Shown here in pieces: positions 7,676 to 16,478 of a DNA stretch of 64,000 nucleotides. Numbering within the stretch: the stretch's first letter is position 1; every line of letters begins with the position of its first letter. A program made the position numbers and the translations under genes. The notes below the pieces were generated by a model, which saw only the letters and a program-made list of their open reading frames with translations, was not told the origin of the DNA and did not search any database. Source of the stretch: Nitrospirota bacterium (GTDB lineage: Bacteria; Nitrospirota; Thermodesulfovibrionia; Thermodesulfovibrionales; Dissulfurispiraceae); assembly GCA_016936655.1 (NCBI GenBank), contig JAFGXL010000035.1:1-64000 (forward strand), read 5' to 3'.

Positions 7676-8815
7676 ATGGTGACAAAGATAGTTATTGTTG
7701 GCGGTGGTTCAGCAGGTACAATAACAGCCAATTTGCTGGCAAGAAATCTTTATAAAAATATTACTTCCGGAAAGGTGATTATCAATCTGATAACCGATAG
7801 CCCTGATCATATATATCAGCCGGGTTATCTCTATGTTGTTTTCGACAAGGCTCGTCCTGAAGAGATCACCAGAAAACAGAAAGATCTTCTTGATCCACAT
7901 ATTAATCTTTTTATAGATCCAGCTGTGAATATTGATAGAGATAATCGTGTAGTTGTTACAAAAAGCGGAAGAGAGTTTGATTATGATTATCTTGTTGTAG
8001 CTACCGGGTCTCGAATAGTGCCTGAAGATGTGCCCGGTCTTCAAGAGGGCAGCTACTGGTTTTATGATATGCAGAGCGCCATTAGGCTGAGAGAGGCTCT
8101 TATGAATTTCAATGGCGGCAAAATTATGATAAGTATGGGCATACCTCATAAATGTCCTGTAGCGCCTCTGGAACTGACTTTTATGCTCTACGACTTTTTT
8201 AAACAAAAAGATATGCTTAACAAGGTGCAGCTTCATTATACTTACCCGATTAACAGCGTTCATGTGCTTGAACCTGTAAGCAACTGGGCTGTGCGCGAGT
8301 TTGAACGAAAGGGCATAAAGTACGACACATTCTTCAATATGGAAGAGATAGATCCTGTGAAGAATGTCATCAGTTCAATGGAGGGTGATAAGTTTGGTTA
8401 TGACATGCTCATAACAATACCTCCTCATAAAGGAGCTCAGGTTATTGAGGATTCTGGAATGGGCAAAAATGGATGGGTGCCTACTGACAAAAAAAGGCTT
8501 TTTAACGCGAATTACGAAAATGTTTACGTTATCGGTGATACTACTGATATACCTATCAGCAAGGCTGGATCAACAGCGCACTTTCAGGCTGATGTTGTTG
8601 CAGAGAGGCTGACATCTATAATATCTGAGGGCAATACATCTATCGAGTATGACGGCAAGGTTGTCTGCTTTTTAGAGTCAGGCTTTGATGAGGCTACGTA
8701 TATATGGTTTAACTACAACACTCCCCCAAACCCTTCTCCTCCTTCAAGGATGCTCCACTGGATGAAGCTTGGTTATAACCGTCTCTACTGGCTCACAGCC
8801 AGGGGTATTCTATAA
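7676..8815 (+). CDS. Sulfide:quinone oxidoreductase-like FAD flavoprotein
   Basis: This 379-residue protein has an N-terminal FAD Rossmann motif (IVIVGGGSAGT), the VVATGSR motif and the second FAD contact VYVIGDTTDIP. It has only two cysteines, Cys160 (PHKCPVAP) and Cys331, at positions expected for the catalytic disulfide pair of SQR; the third Cys of some SQRs is missing. The C-terminus (hydrophobic and aromatic: MLHWMKLGYNRLYWL) suits monotopic membrane binding. It would oxidise sulfide to polysulfide and reduce quinone. TAATG overlap couples it to the DUF1641 gene. A related flavoprotein with another sulfur substrate cannot be excluded. Confidence 0.75.
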   Translation: MVTKIVIVGGGSAGTITANLLARNLYKNITSGKVIINLITDSPDHIYQPGYLYVVFDKARPEEITRKQKDLLDPHINLFIDPAVNIDRDNRVVVTKSGREFDYDYLVVATGSRIVPEDVPGLQEGSYWFYDMQSAIRLREALMNFNGGKIMISMGIPHKCPVAPLELTFMLYDFFKQKDMLNKVQLHYTYPINSVHVLEPVSNWAVREFERKGIKYDTFFNMEEIDPVKNVISSMEGDKFGYDMLITIPPHKGAQVIEDSGMGKNGWVPTDKKRLFNANYENVYVIGDTTDIPISKAGSTAHFQADVVAERLTSIISEGNTSIEYDGKVVCFLESGFDEATYIWFNYNTPPNPSPPSRMLHWMKLGYNRLYWLTARGIL

Positions 8816-9579
8816 TGTCCGGCGCGCCTTCTCTTCCTAATTTTGATCCTAAGGCTATGGAGTCGCTCAATGAGCTGCTGACAAAAATATCTGATCTTCA
8901 GAAATCCGGAGCTATGGATACTTTGCGCCAGATGCTCGACTCTATCCCAATATGCAGCAGAGCAGGTGAGGCTGCGGTCAGCCAGCAGGGGCACTCTCTT
9001 AATGAAGCGCTGATAGAGCTGTCGAGTCCGGAGATGATTAACAGCCTCAGAGAGCTGAAAGAGGTGTATAGATCCGGAAAGCTAAAAGACCTGTTTGAGA
9101 TGACAGATGTTGTGCCTCTTTTTCTTAATACTGTTACAGAAAAAATGCTTGAAAGAAATATGTCTATGGTTGGCACACTGCTAAAAATAGCTAATGAAGC
9201 TGCTGATCCTGATATGATAGAAGCTGTCAGAGAGATCAAAAATCTTCAGAAGACAGGCAATCTCAAACTTCTATCTGAATCTTCATATCTTATCGGTCTA
9301 GTCGCCAATGTTGTTACGGACAGTATGGTGCAGAGACTTGTAACAGTACTCTCCTCATTTGTAGAGGAGGTATCTACTCCGCAGATGCAGGATATTCTGC
9401 GCAGCATGACAAAGTGCATGACAAAGACAATACAGGAGTTCGCAAATACTCCACCTGAACCGAATCTTTCTAATATTCTGAGTACTATGAGGGATCCGGA
9501 GGTGAGGATGGGTATGATGTTTATGGCATCAATGTCCAAGAATATGTATCAGTGCCTGATGGAAAACTACAAAAACTGA
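8815..9579 (+). CDS. DUF1641 protein
   Basis: A 254-residue, mostly helical protein with several similar segments (LNELLTKISDLQKSGAMDTL, LRELKEVYRSGKLKDLFEM, VREIKNLQKTGNLKLLSE), consistent with the DUF1641 family. It starts within the stop of the SQR-like gene (TAATG), so production is coupled. DUF1641 genes are known next to SQR-like or formate-dehydrogenase-like enzymes, but their role is not established. An accessory or scaffold role for the flavoprotein is inferred. Confidence 0.65.
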   Translation: MSGAPSLPNFDPKAMESLNELLTKISDLQKSGAMDTLRQMLDSIPICSRAGEAAVSQQGHSLNEALIELSSPEMINSLRELKEVYRSGKLKDLFEMTDVVPLFLNTVTEKMLERNMSMVGTLLKIANEAADPDMIEAVREIKNLQKTGNLKLLSESSYLIGLVANVVTDSMVQRLVTVLSSFVEEVSTPQMQDILRSMTKCMTKTIQEFANTPPEPNLSNILSTMRDPEVRMGMMFMASMSKNMYQCLMENYKN

Positions 9580-9584
9580 GGCTT

Positions 9585-9749
9585 CTACCACATTATAATT
9601 TTGTCATGTGCTTCTATCATCTGGATAAGTTCATCAGCTGATCTCTCTTTAAGCGCGACGACTTCAACTTTTGCAGCCTTTTTTTGCATCTCTATTATGC
9701 GTATTGTGGTATTGTCTGGTTCGGACTTAAGTATATGAAGTATCTTCAT
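9585..9749 (-). CDS. Small protein, possibly DsrH/TusB-like
   Basis: A 54-residue frame beginning MKILHILKSEPDNTT and ending IIMW. GGGGG lies in the upstream gene end with suitable spacing. It follows the 90-residue DsrE-like gene by 13 bases and ends 5 bases from the convergent DUF1641 gene. The MKxLHIL start and C-terminal Trp recall DsrH/TusB, but it is shorter than that family and has no Cys. Its place as third member of a DsrE/F/H-like set is inference. Confidence 0.5.
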   Translation of the reverse strand: MKILHILKSEPDNTTIRIIEMQKKAAKVEVVALKERSADELIQMIEAHDKIIMW

Positions 9750-9762
9750 CTCAGCCCCCTTT

Positions 9763-10035
9763 TCAGCATGGGTCTACCAGATCGTACTCGAGCAGTTTGA
9801 TGGCCAGCTCATCAGTAGGTATATATGTCATCTGTTTGTTGGCGGGGTTGTTTGTATAGATTTTCAAATCCATCGCTGCCGCAAGTTTTAATGAATTTTG
9901 CATCTGTTCATTATATTCCAGCTCATTACCCAGAACAAAAATATCAATTGTGTCATCCAGTATGGTAAGACCTGCTGCAATTCTGAATGCCTCATTATGT
10001 TTTTCCTTTGCAAGTATTGCTATTTTCTTTTGCAT
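9763..10035 (-). CDS. DsrE/F-like protein
   Basis: This 90-residue single-domain alpha/beta protein starts KKIAILAKEKHNEAFRIAAG and includes TIDIFVLGNELE and DLKIYTNN. The pattern (nucleotide-like beta1-alpha1, small size) fits the DsrE/DsrF/TusCD fold. It has one Cys, at the extreme C-terminus (VDPC). It lies between two other small proteins of the same type, 12 bases after the upstream one. It is probably a sulfur-relay subunit that exchanges sulfur with the TusA-like protein. Confidence 0.6.
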   Translation of the reverse strand: MQKKIAILAKEKHNEAFRIAAGLTILDDTIDIFVLGNELEYNEQMQNSLKLAAAMDLKIYTNNPANKQMTYIPTDELAIKLLEYDLVDPC

Positions 10036-10047
10036 GGCAATTTAGTG

Positions 10048-10350
10048 TTAAAACACCAGCACTCTGTCGCACTCATTGTGCATTAGAGCGTTTTGATATT
10101 GTGTTGAAGGCGATATGCCTTCTGGCAGCATGGATGTGTTTATATTGTGATTTTTAGCGCTGTGGCTACAAAAGCTTATATGTGTTTTCTGCATGGGTGC
10201 GTAATTATGCATTTTTTTATTTTCGATAAGCTTAACGCCTTCATCGGTCATAAATATGCGTATAGAATGTCCTCTGACGAGTGATGCGTCAGCAAGCTCA
10301 AATATCGATTCTGCATATTTTAAATTTATCACAAGAAAGCCGATCTGCAT
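10048..10350 (-). CDS. DsrE-like protein with a candidate active Cys
   Basis: This 100-residue protein is best started at the ATG at 10350, with AAGGA 6 bases upstream; a TTG at 10356 in the same frame is too close to that site. The sequence (QIGFLVINLKYAESIFELAD, GHSIRIFMTDEGVKL) has the DsrE fold pattern. SFCSHSAK near residue 60 carries a Cys where DsrE proteins hold the persulfide. It is first of the three-gene set and separated from the psr operon by a terminator. Confidence 0.6.
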   Translation of the reverse strand: MQIGFLVINLKYAESIFELADASLVRGHSIRIFMTDEGVKLIENKKMHNYAPMQKTHISFCSHSAKNHNINTSMLPEGISPSTQYQNALMHNECDRVLVF

Positions 10351-10434
10351 ATTCAATCCTTAGGATTTATTAAATTGCAGATGCATTTTAACATTTTCTG
10401 CTGCATACGATACAATAAATTTAAAAAAGTCTAC

Positions 10435-10471
10435 AAAAAAAGCGCGTCCTGCAGATGCAGGACGCGCTTTT
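10435..10471 (-). terminator. Intrinsic terminator of the psr operon
   Basis: A perfect 16-bp stem (10438-10453 with 10456-10471; GC-rich core agcgcgtcctgc) is followed on the minus strand by a U-run (complement of the A-run from 10435). It lies 12 bases past the psrB stop and isolates the psr operon from the DsrE-like genes. Confidence 0.9.
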
Positions 10472-10482
10472 AAATCTGTTAT

Positions 10483-11193
10483 TTAGGTTATATATATAAC
10501 TCTTGGTTTTGTCCCGAGCAGCTCTTTATACTTGAATGTGTTGACCTTTGCAACAGCTTTTGCGATTTGGCTATCCGGATCTGATAAGTCTCCAAAATAT
10601 GTTGCGTTAGAAAGACAGGTTGTTACACATCGCGGGAGTGTGCCTTTTTCTATTCTGTGTATGCAGAAATGGCATTTTCTGGCATTGCCGATTGGCGAAC
10701 TGAAGTGGTTCTTTCTTGCCCACGGCTTGCCATACTCCTCAGATGCCTCAACCTCGTATGTCTCTTTCTTGAATTTCCCTGTATAGTAGTTTCCGCTGTC
10801 AGATGACCTTGCTCCGTAAGGGCATGCTACTATGCAGTAGCGGCAGCCTATGCATTTGTTGTAATCAATAACAGTTATGCCGTCTTCGCGCTTGTATGTT
10901 GCTTTAACTGGACATACAGTTACGCATGGAGGATTTTCACACTGCATGCATGGCCTAGGAAGAAATTTTACTGTAATATTTGGGAATGTGCCGATCTCTT
11001 CTTCCCTTACAGGTCTATATTGTATATGTGGGGGCGTCAGGTTTTCAGACATGCAGGCAGTTGTGCATGCATGACAGCCAATACATTTTTTTATATCTAT
11101 TGCCATAGCCCAGACTCTCTTGTCTGCAGGTTTTTTCAGAGCCCGCTTTAGGTCTTCTGTCATAATATCTATAAGCTCTTCATTTTTAACCAT
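10483..11193 (-). CDS. psrB: Four-cluster ferredoxin subunit of a Psr/Phs/Dms-type oxidoreductase
   Basis: This 236-residue protein has four Cys sets for [4Fe-4S] clusters: CIGCHACTTAC, CMQCENPPCVTVCP, CIGCRYCIVACP and CHFCIHRIEKG...CVTTC. This is the standard DmsB/PsrB electron-transfer subunit linking the NrfD-type membrane subunit to the catalytic subunit. It has no signal peptide; if periplasmic it would be exported together with the Tat-borne catalytic subunit. It overlaps psrC by 8 bases. The gene order A-C-B is less usual than A-B-C. Confidence 0.85.
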   Translation of the reverse strand: MVKNEELIDIMTEDLKRALKKPADKRVWAMAIDIKKCIGCHACTTACMSENLTPPHIQYRPVREEEIGTFPNITVKFLPRPCMQCENPPCVTVCPVKATYKREDGITVIDYNKCIGCRYCIVACPYGARSSDSGNYYTGKFKKETYEVEASEEYGKPWARKNHFSSPIGNARKCHFCIHRIEKGTLPRCVTTCLSNATYFGDLSDPDSQIAKAVAKVNTFKYKELLGTKPRVIYIT

Positions 11194-12340
11194 GGATATG
11201 CTCCTCCCCTTTGAAGAATCCTATTTTATCAGCAAATATATATATAAAAGTTGCTGCTGACAAGGCTCCAATTACAACAAACATTTCAACATGAGAAGGA
11301 ATATAAGAAACTATATCAGGGATAGTGTATGCCTTAAAAACAGGCACTTTGAATCCGCCAACAATAAGGTCTGTTCTTGTTTTAAATTGAGTGGCAAGAA
11401 CAAAAAGGCTTATAACTATCATACATCTCTGGCATGTGCTGAAATAGGTAATTATTAATGGCACTGCTAATGATAATATGAGCTCAAAGAAGAATGAGTA
11501 CATGAAATTGATCTGGAAAATTTCATATCCTTCTGATTGAGCATATAAACCTGCCAACAACCTCCAGAATGTAGCTAGCATCGCAATGCCGAGTCCTATG
11601 CGCAAAGAGTTTCTAAATGGTTGAACATGTTTCTGAAACTCTGTATCAGATTTATAAAAATGGGCTGATGCGATTATTGTTGCTAAAGCAGCGCCTGTCA
11701 GAAATCCCAGCATAAGAAAGTAGATAGGCAGAAGAGAGCCAAAATAGTAAGCCCTTTGTTCAATTATGCCGAATACGCTGCCAAGGTTGCTGTAAGTAAT
11801 TATAGCTACTATGAATGTTGCCCACAGAAGTTTGTCAGAATGTGTGCCTCGCTTGTGGTTAACCAATTCAATAAGTTTTAGGGTCACATAAATGCTGTAC
11901 CATACCGACATCCACCACATCGGAGATTTTGGCTGGGGTGAGAGCAGGAAGTATATCATTTTGTCCATTCTTCCGAGTTCAGTAGCAAGAGCGCCCATTC
12001 CGGCAAATGCGATGAATATACCGATAAAAAGTATTCTTGTTCCAAACATTTCATACTGTTTTCTGTAAAACATATAGCCGAAAAAGTTAATAAAAGTGCA
12101 GCCTGTACTCAGCAGCACCATATACACATATGTTGAAATCTGGACTCCCCATGGAACAAGGCTTGAGGTGTTTGTAACAGCGCCGTGGCCTTCAATAACC
12201 AGCCTTAGAAATGCGTAAATGCCCATAAGTATGCCTATAACAGACAGATAGAGCACTACGCCGCCTTTGCCCTTGAAAATATCATTCACTGTTTTTTTTA
12301 TATCTGTAATATCAGGCAGGTTCATATTAAGTAGAGTCAT
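11186..12340 (-). CDS. psrC: NrfD/PsrC-type membrane quinone-interacting subunit
   Basis: A 384-residue polytopic protein with about 9-10 hydrophobic helices (VVLYLSVIGILMGIYAFL, GTRILFIGIFIAFAGMGALA, LLPIYFLMLGFLTGAALA). It includes the NrfD-family features of polar residues within helices (WGVQISTYVYMVLLSTG). It exchanges electrons with menaquinol/quinone for the psr complex. It starts 1 base after psrA ends and overlaps psrB. Confidence 0.85.
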   Translation of the reverse strand: MTLLNMNLPDITDIKKTVNDIFKGKGGVVLYLSVIGILMGIYAFLRLVIEGHGAVTNTSSLVPWGVQISTYVYMVLLSTGCTFINFFGYMFYRKQYEMFGTRILFIGIFIAFAGMGALATELGRMDKMIYFLLSPQPKSPMWWMSVWYSIYVTLKLIELVNHKRGTHSDKLLWATFIVAIITYSNLGSVFGIIEQRAYYFGSLLPIYFLMLGFLTGAALATIIASAHFYKSDTEFQKHVQPFRNSLRIGLGIAMLATFWRLLAGLYAQSEGYEIFQINFMYSFFFELILSLAVPLIITYFSTCQRCMIVISLFVLATQFKTRTDLIVGGFKVPVFKAYTIPDIVSYIPSHVEMFVVIGALSAATFIYIFADKIGFFKGEEHIHG

Positions 12341-12341
12341 C

Positions 12342-14519
12342 CTATGCCTCCTTCACTATTTTTACAAAGTTGCCCCTTATGCCTGTGCCGCCCATAAGTG
12401 GATCAACTGTATATTTTGTTATAAGCTCATCTGTTCCGATGCCGCGTTTGTTAGCTCTGCTTAGATTGGCTGAGTTTACTCCAAACCCGTGATACATGTA
12501 TACGCAGTCTTCTCTAAGCCTTTCTGTAATTTTTATTTTTATTTTAGTGTCAGTTTTTATCCCGTCCTGGTTTACAAGCCTTACATACTCGCCTTTTTTA
12601 AGACCGAGCTTTGCAGCCTGTTTTGTATTGATCCAGAGCTCATTTTCAGGGATAAGATCATGCAGCATAAAGTTATTGATTGTTCTTGAAAATGTATGCA
12701 GAGGTGACCTGCCAAAGACAAGTCTGTAGTGGTCTGCTGGAGGCTCCTCATGAGCTGTATATTTGGGAACAGGATCAAAACCATGTTCCTTAAGTTGTTT
12801 TGAGTAGAGCTCTATCTTTTCAGATGGAGTGTTGAATTCCGGCTGATTGTCAGCAGCGATATAAGGATTAGCCTTGTCGTTAAACTGAAGAGCGCCTTTC
12901 TGCTTAAGCTCATCAAAGCTTATTCCTGCTGCCTCACAGCGAGCCTTAAGGTATTCTTCAATATCATTCCATGGAAAGTATGCCTCCAGCCCCATCTTTT
13001 TTGAGAGCTCTTTTGTAATCCACCATGATGGTTTAGATTCAAAAAGCGGCTTCATTCCGGGCACTCTCATTGTTACTTCAAATGTCTGAAATTTACCTGT
13101 GCCTATATCATCATATCGTTCAAGATATGTACACTCTGGCAGTACAATATCTGCCCAATCTACTATATCTGTAGGCAAAACATCTACTGCAACAACAAGA
13201 TCGAGTTTTCTGAGTGCATTAATTGTTTCGGTCTTATTGGGCATTGTTTTTATAAGGTTAGATCCATATATGATCCAGCCTTTGCATGGGTAGGGCTTGT
13301 CTGTAATAGCAGCGTCTCTTATGGCATTTGTAACCTGCAGAAGGGCAAATGGATAGTCTCCTGATATAGAATCTCCTGTGTCAGGATACTCTGGAAGTCC
13401 CGGATATTTTGGAACTTTACCGGCGGCAGGTAAATAGTATCCTCCTTCTCTGCCCCATGATCCCATTAAAGCTGTAAGTATTGCTATAGCTCTGGATCTT
13501 TGTGAATCATCTCCATACCAGACTGTGAATCTCCCGCCTGATATGCAGAGATTAGGCTTATGTTTTGCCATTTCACGAGCTATTTCTACAATTGTTGCAG
13601 CTGGTATCTCTGAAATCTTTGATGCCCATTCAGGAGTGTAATCTTTTACCTCTTCTTTAAGCTCTTTTATGCCAATAGCATATTTTGATATATATTCTTT
13701 GTCATAAAGCTCTTCGTCAACAATTATTTTTATCCATGCAAGGAGCACAGCCAGGTCTGTAGCAGGCTTCACCGGAAGCCACCAGTTAGCTTTTGCTGCT
13801 ACATTGGAGAGTCTGGGATCCAATACAACCAGTTTTGCACCATTATCGAGACCATTGATAAGATCCTGTACCTGGCTGTTGTGTGCATTTTCTCCAAGGT
13901 GGGATCCGATTAGAACTATAAATTTACTTTTAGCAAAGTCGTAGTGTTCAGGTGATCCGGGAGCAGCTCCAAATGTGAGGTAAAATCCTACATCTCTAGG
14001 CCCTCTGCACTGTGCAAATGATGGCGCTGCAGAATTAGGACTGCCATAAGCTTTGAGCAGATGTTTCCAGAAACTGCCGCCTGTGCCATGCGAAAATAGA
14101 GCGACTGCTTCAGGTCCGTATTTTTGTTTAATGTCATTGAGCTTGTTTGCTATAAAGCTTAGAGCTTCATCCCAGCTGATCTTCTTCCATTTGGGATCTC
14201 CCCGCTTGCCTATATTAAGCATAGGATGTTTTAGCCTATCTGGGTCATAAAGCAGACCAAGTCCTGCATTGCCTCTTCCGCACAGTTTGCCTTTTCCGCG
14301 ATAACTCAGCGGGTTGCCATCAATTTTCACAACCTTTCCATTAACTGATTTTGCTATAAGTCCGCAGTTCCAGAAGCAGAGTTCGCAATAGTTAGGACTG
14401 AAGGTTGGGGGTGCTGATGGTTTGGTGGACATGGCAGAAACTGATTTGAAGACTGGCGCCGCTGAGACTGCAGCAGCGGCAGAGGCGATCTTAAGAAAAT
14501 CTCTTCTGCTGATACTCAT
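12342..14519 (-). CDS. psrA: Molybdopterin oxidoreductase, polysulfide/thiosulfate reductase type catalytic subunit
   Basis: This 725-residue protein has a Tat signal (SRRDFLK, residues 4-10), so it is exported folded. Next is a [4Fe-4S] site Cys45-x2-Cys48-x3-Cys52 with Cys80, then the bis-MGD domains. Cys171 (AQCRGPRD) sits where PsrA/PhsA have the Mo-ligating Cys. Size and subunit partners fit polysulfide or thiosulfate reductase; tetrathionate, arsenate or a tungsten-dependent variant cannot be excluded from sequence alone. TTGGAGG is the ribosome binding site. A consensus promoter lies upstream. Tungstate uptake, mobA and tatA elsewhere in the window serve such an enzyme. Confidence 0.8.
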   Translation of the reverse strand: MSISRRDFLKIASAAAAVSAAPVFKSVSAMSTKPSAPPTFSPNYCELCFWNCGLIAKSVNGKVVKIDGNPLSYRGKGKLCGRGNAGLGLLYDPDRLKHPMLNIGKRGDPKWKKISWDEALSFIANKLNDIKQKYGPEAVALFSHGTGGSFWKHLLKAYGSPNSAAPSFAQCRGPRDVGFYLTFGAAPGSPEHYDFAKSKFIVLIGSHLGENAHNSQVQDLINGLDNGAKLVVLDPRLSNVAAKANWWLPVKPATDLAVLLAWIKIIVDEELYDKEYISKYAIGIKELKEEVKDYTPEWASKISEIPAATIVEIAREMAKHKPNLCISGGRFTVWYGDDSQRSRAIAILTALMGSWGREGGYYLPAAGKVPKYPGLPEYPDTGDSISGDYPFALLQVTNAIRDAAITDKPYPCKGWIIYGSNLIKTMPNKTETINALRKLDLVVAVDVLPTDIVDWADIVLPECTYLERYDDIGTGKFQTFEVTMRVPGMKPLFESKPSWWITKELSKKMGLEAYFPWNDIEEYLKARCEAAGISFDELKQKGALQFNDKANPYIAADNQPEFNTPSEKIELYSKQLKEHGFDPVPKYTAHEEPPADHYRLVFGRSPLHTFSRTINNFMLHDLIPENELWINTKQAAKLGLKKGEYVRLVNQDGIKTDTKIKIKITERLREDCVYMYHGFGVNSANLSRANKRGIGTDELITKYTVDPLMGGTGIRGNFVKIVKEA

Positions 14520-14557
14520 GATTCCTCCAAGAGTTTCGAAGTTTATTAACTTATGAC

Positions 14558-14586
14558 ATTTTAAGTTTTGACCTGTTAATTGTCAA
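14558..14586 (-). promoter_or_regulatory. Sigma-70-type promoter of the psr operon
   Basis: On the minus strand TTGACA (14586-14581) is followed after 17 bases by TAAAAT (14563-14558), about 39 bases before the psrA start. The rest of the 249-base gap to ksgA is AT-rich with no further feature I can support. Confidence 0.7.
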
Positions 14587-14768
14587 GCTACTTATAATGT
14601 CATTTACTAATATTATATCCCTTAAAATCGTACTTACAAAATTATCATAATTAATATAATTTCCTGGCTGAAATGTTAGTTGGTATTTTGTCTATAAACT
14701 TAAAGATTTGGATTGTTCTTTATGAGTGCGGTTGATCTCAGTATGAGTTGAGGTGTCTTGATAAGGGG

Positions 14769-15530
14769 CTATTTCAAGATGTTCGATATTTTTGCGAACT
14801 CAGCCAATGAAAGAGTTTCTGGCCGCCTTGTAGGTTCTATGCCAGCAATAGCGAGTGAACTTCGCACATCCTCAAAAAGAGGTTTCAATGAATTTGATAG
14901 CATTTTCCTGCGTTGGGAAAATGCTGTCTTAACTACCTTGAAAAATGCATCTCTGCCTTTTATATCCAGCTCAGGCTTCTGCTCTAAATTAATATGAACA
15001 ACTGCTGAATCCACTTTAGGCACAGGCCTGAATGCTCCTGCTGGTATGGTGAATGAATATTTTGCTTTGCCATAATACTGCACAGCCACAGAAAGCACCC
15101 CATAGTCCTTGCCTCCGGGTGATGCGACAATACGGTCTGCCACCTCCTTTTGTACTGTGAGAGTCATTGACTGTAGGCCTGGCGCTGTCTCTATCAGCCT
15201 GAATAGTATAGGTGTAGTTATGTAATAAGGGATATTCGCAACTACCTTGAATCTGCCTAGCTGGCTAAAGTCATACTGCATGGCATCAAAGTTTACCAGC
15301 TCAAGATTTGTGAAAGATGACATTTCAAGCTGGAGCTTTTCATAAAGCTCTTCATCAAGCTCTATTGCCAGTACGTTTTTTGCTGCACTGCAGAGGTGTT
15401 TAGTTAAAGTGCCATGACCAGGGCCTATCTCAACAACAAAGTCGTCTTTTGTTATGCCTGAAGCAGCCGTTATTCTCGCAAGAATAGCCGGGTCAAATAG
15501 AAAGTTTTGTCCGAGTGACTTTTTAGCCAT
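14769..15530 (-). CDS. ksgA: 16S rRNA dimethyladenosine transferase
   Basis: This 253-residue protein has KsgA motifs in order: SLGQNFLFDPAILARI, the SAM-binding VEIGPGHGTLT, ELDEELYEKL and the catalytic NIPYYITTPI (NxPY). It dimethylates the two adjacent adenines in the 3' hairpin of 16S rRNA during 30S maturation. The length is normal for the family. It lies at the end of the sugar-nucleotide operon, with its ATG directly after the preceding stop. Confidence 0.95.
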   Translation of the reverse strand: MAKKSLGQNFLFDPAILARITAASGITKDDFVVEIGPGHGTLTKHLCSAAKNVLAIELDEELYEKLQLEMSSFTNLELVNFDAMQYDFSQLGRFKVVANIPYYITTPILFRLIETAPGLQSMTLTVQKEVADRIVASPGGKDYGVLSVAVQYYGKAKYSFTIPAGAFRPVPKVDSAVVHINLEQKPELDIKGRDAFFKVVKTAFSQRRKMLSNSLKPLFEDVRSSLAIAGIEPTRRPETLSLAEFAKISNILK

Positions 15531-16478
15531 CTAGACAAACTGCCTGAAATAAGCGATGGTTGATCTTAGTCCTTCATTAAGAGAGACAGAAGGCTCCCAG
15601 TTCAGGGTCTTTTTTGCCAAAGATATGTCAGGCCTCCTCTGCAAGGGATCATCAGAAGGCAGGGGTTCGAAAATGATTTTTGATCTCGACTCTGTGAGTG
15701 TTATTATCTTTTCTGCTATCTCCAATATGGTAAGTTCTGTTGGATTACCAATATTTACTGGACCTGTAAATTGATCAGGAGTTGACATCAGGCTGATTAA
15801 TCCTTTTATCAGGTCATCAACATAGCAGAAGCTGCGAGTCTGCTTGCCGTCTCCATATACAGTTATGTCTTCGTTTCTCAATGCCTGCATGATGAAGTTG
15901 GATACAACTCTGCCGTCATTGGGATGCATTCTTGGGCCATATGTGTTGAATATTCTTGCAACCTTAATTCTCAGCTTATGTTGTCTGTTGTAGTCAAAAA
16001 AGAGCGTTTCAGCGCAGCGCTTGCCCTCGTCATAACATGACCTGAAGCCTATAGGGTTGACATTGCCCCAGTATGCTTCAGTTTGCGGATGAACAGAAGG
16101 ATCTCCATAAACCTCTGATGTTGATGCCTGCAGGATTTTTGCCTTGATTCTCTTTGCAAGTCCAAGCATGTTGATAGCTCCGTGAACAGATGTCTTTGTG
16201 GTCTGAACAGGGTCGAACTGGTAGTGAACAGGCGAGGCCGGGCATGCGAGATTATATATTTCATCTACCTCGATATATAGCGGAAAACATACATCGTGAC
16301 GCACAACTTCAAAGTATGGATTTGAGATTAGATGTTTTATATTTGCTTTGCGTCCGGTATAGAAGTTGTCGACGCAAACAACCTCGTGGTCTTCTGCTAG
16401 CAGTTTTTCGCAGAGGTGTGAACCGAGAAATCCCGCGCCTCCGGTTACAAGAATGCGCTTGTTTGAAAGATTTTTCAT
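15531..16478 (-). CDS. UDP-glucuronate decarboxylase (UDP-xylose synthase)
   Basis: This 315-residue short-chain epimerase/dehydratase has the NAD motif [12 protein letters not shown] and catalytic YDEGKR (YxxxK). [21 protein letters not shown] and [11 protein letters not shown] are typical of the UXS subfamily, which makes UDP-xylose from UDP-glucuronate. It overlaps rmlD by 4 bases and abuts ksgA. Xylose in a surface polysaccharide is inferred. Confidence 0.85.
   Translation of the reverse strand: MKNLSNKRILVTGGAGFLGSHLCEKLLAEDHEVVCVDNFYTGRKANIKHLISNPYFEVVRHDVCFPLYIEVDEIYNLACPASPVHYQFDPVQTTKTSVHGAINMLGLAKRIKAKILQASTSEVYGDPSVHPQTEAYWGNVNPIGFRSCYDEGKRCAETLFFDYNRQHKLRIKVARIFNTYGPRMHPNDGRVVSNFIMQALRNEDITVYGDGKQTRSFCYVDDLIKGLISLMSTPDQFTGPVNIGNPTELTILEIAEKIITLTESRSKIIFEPLPSDDPLQRRPDISLAKKTLNWEPSVSLNEGLRSTIAYFRQFV

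Noticed and set aside
7709..8263. 184-codon open frame antisense to the SQR-like gene
   Set aside because: No ribosome binding site or recognisable domain; it mirrors a real conserved gene.
7411..14519. Dissimilatory sulfate reduction
   Set aside because: No dsrAB, aprAB or sat in the window; the DsrE-like and TusA-like proteins alone do not show it.
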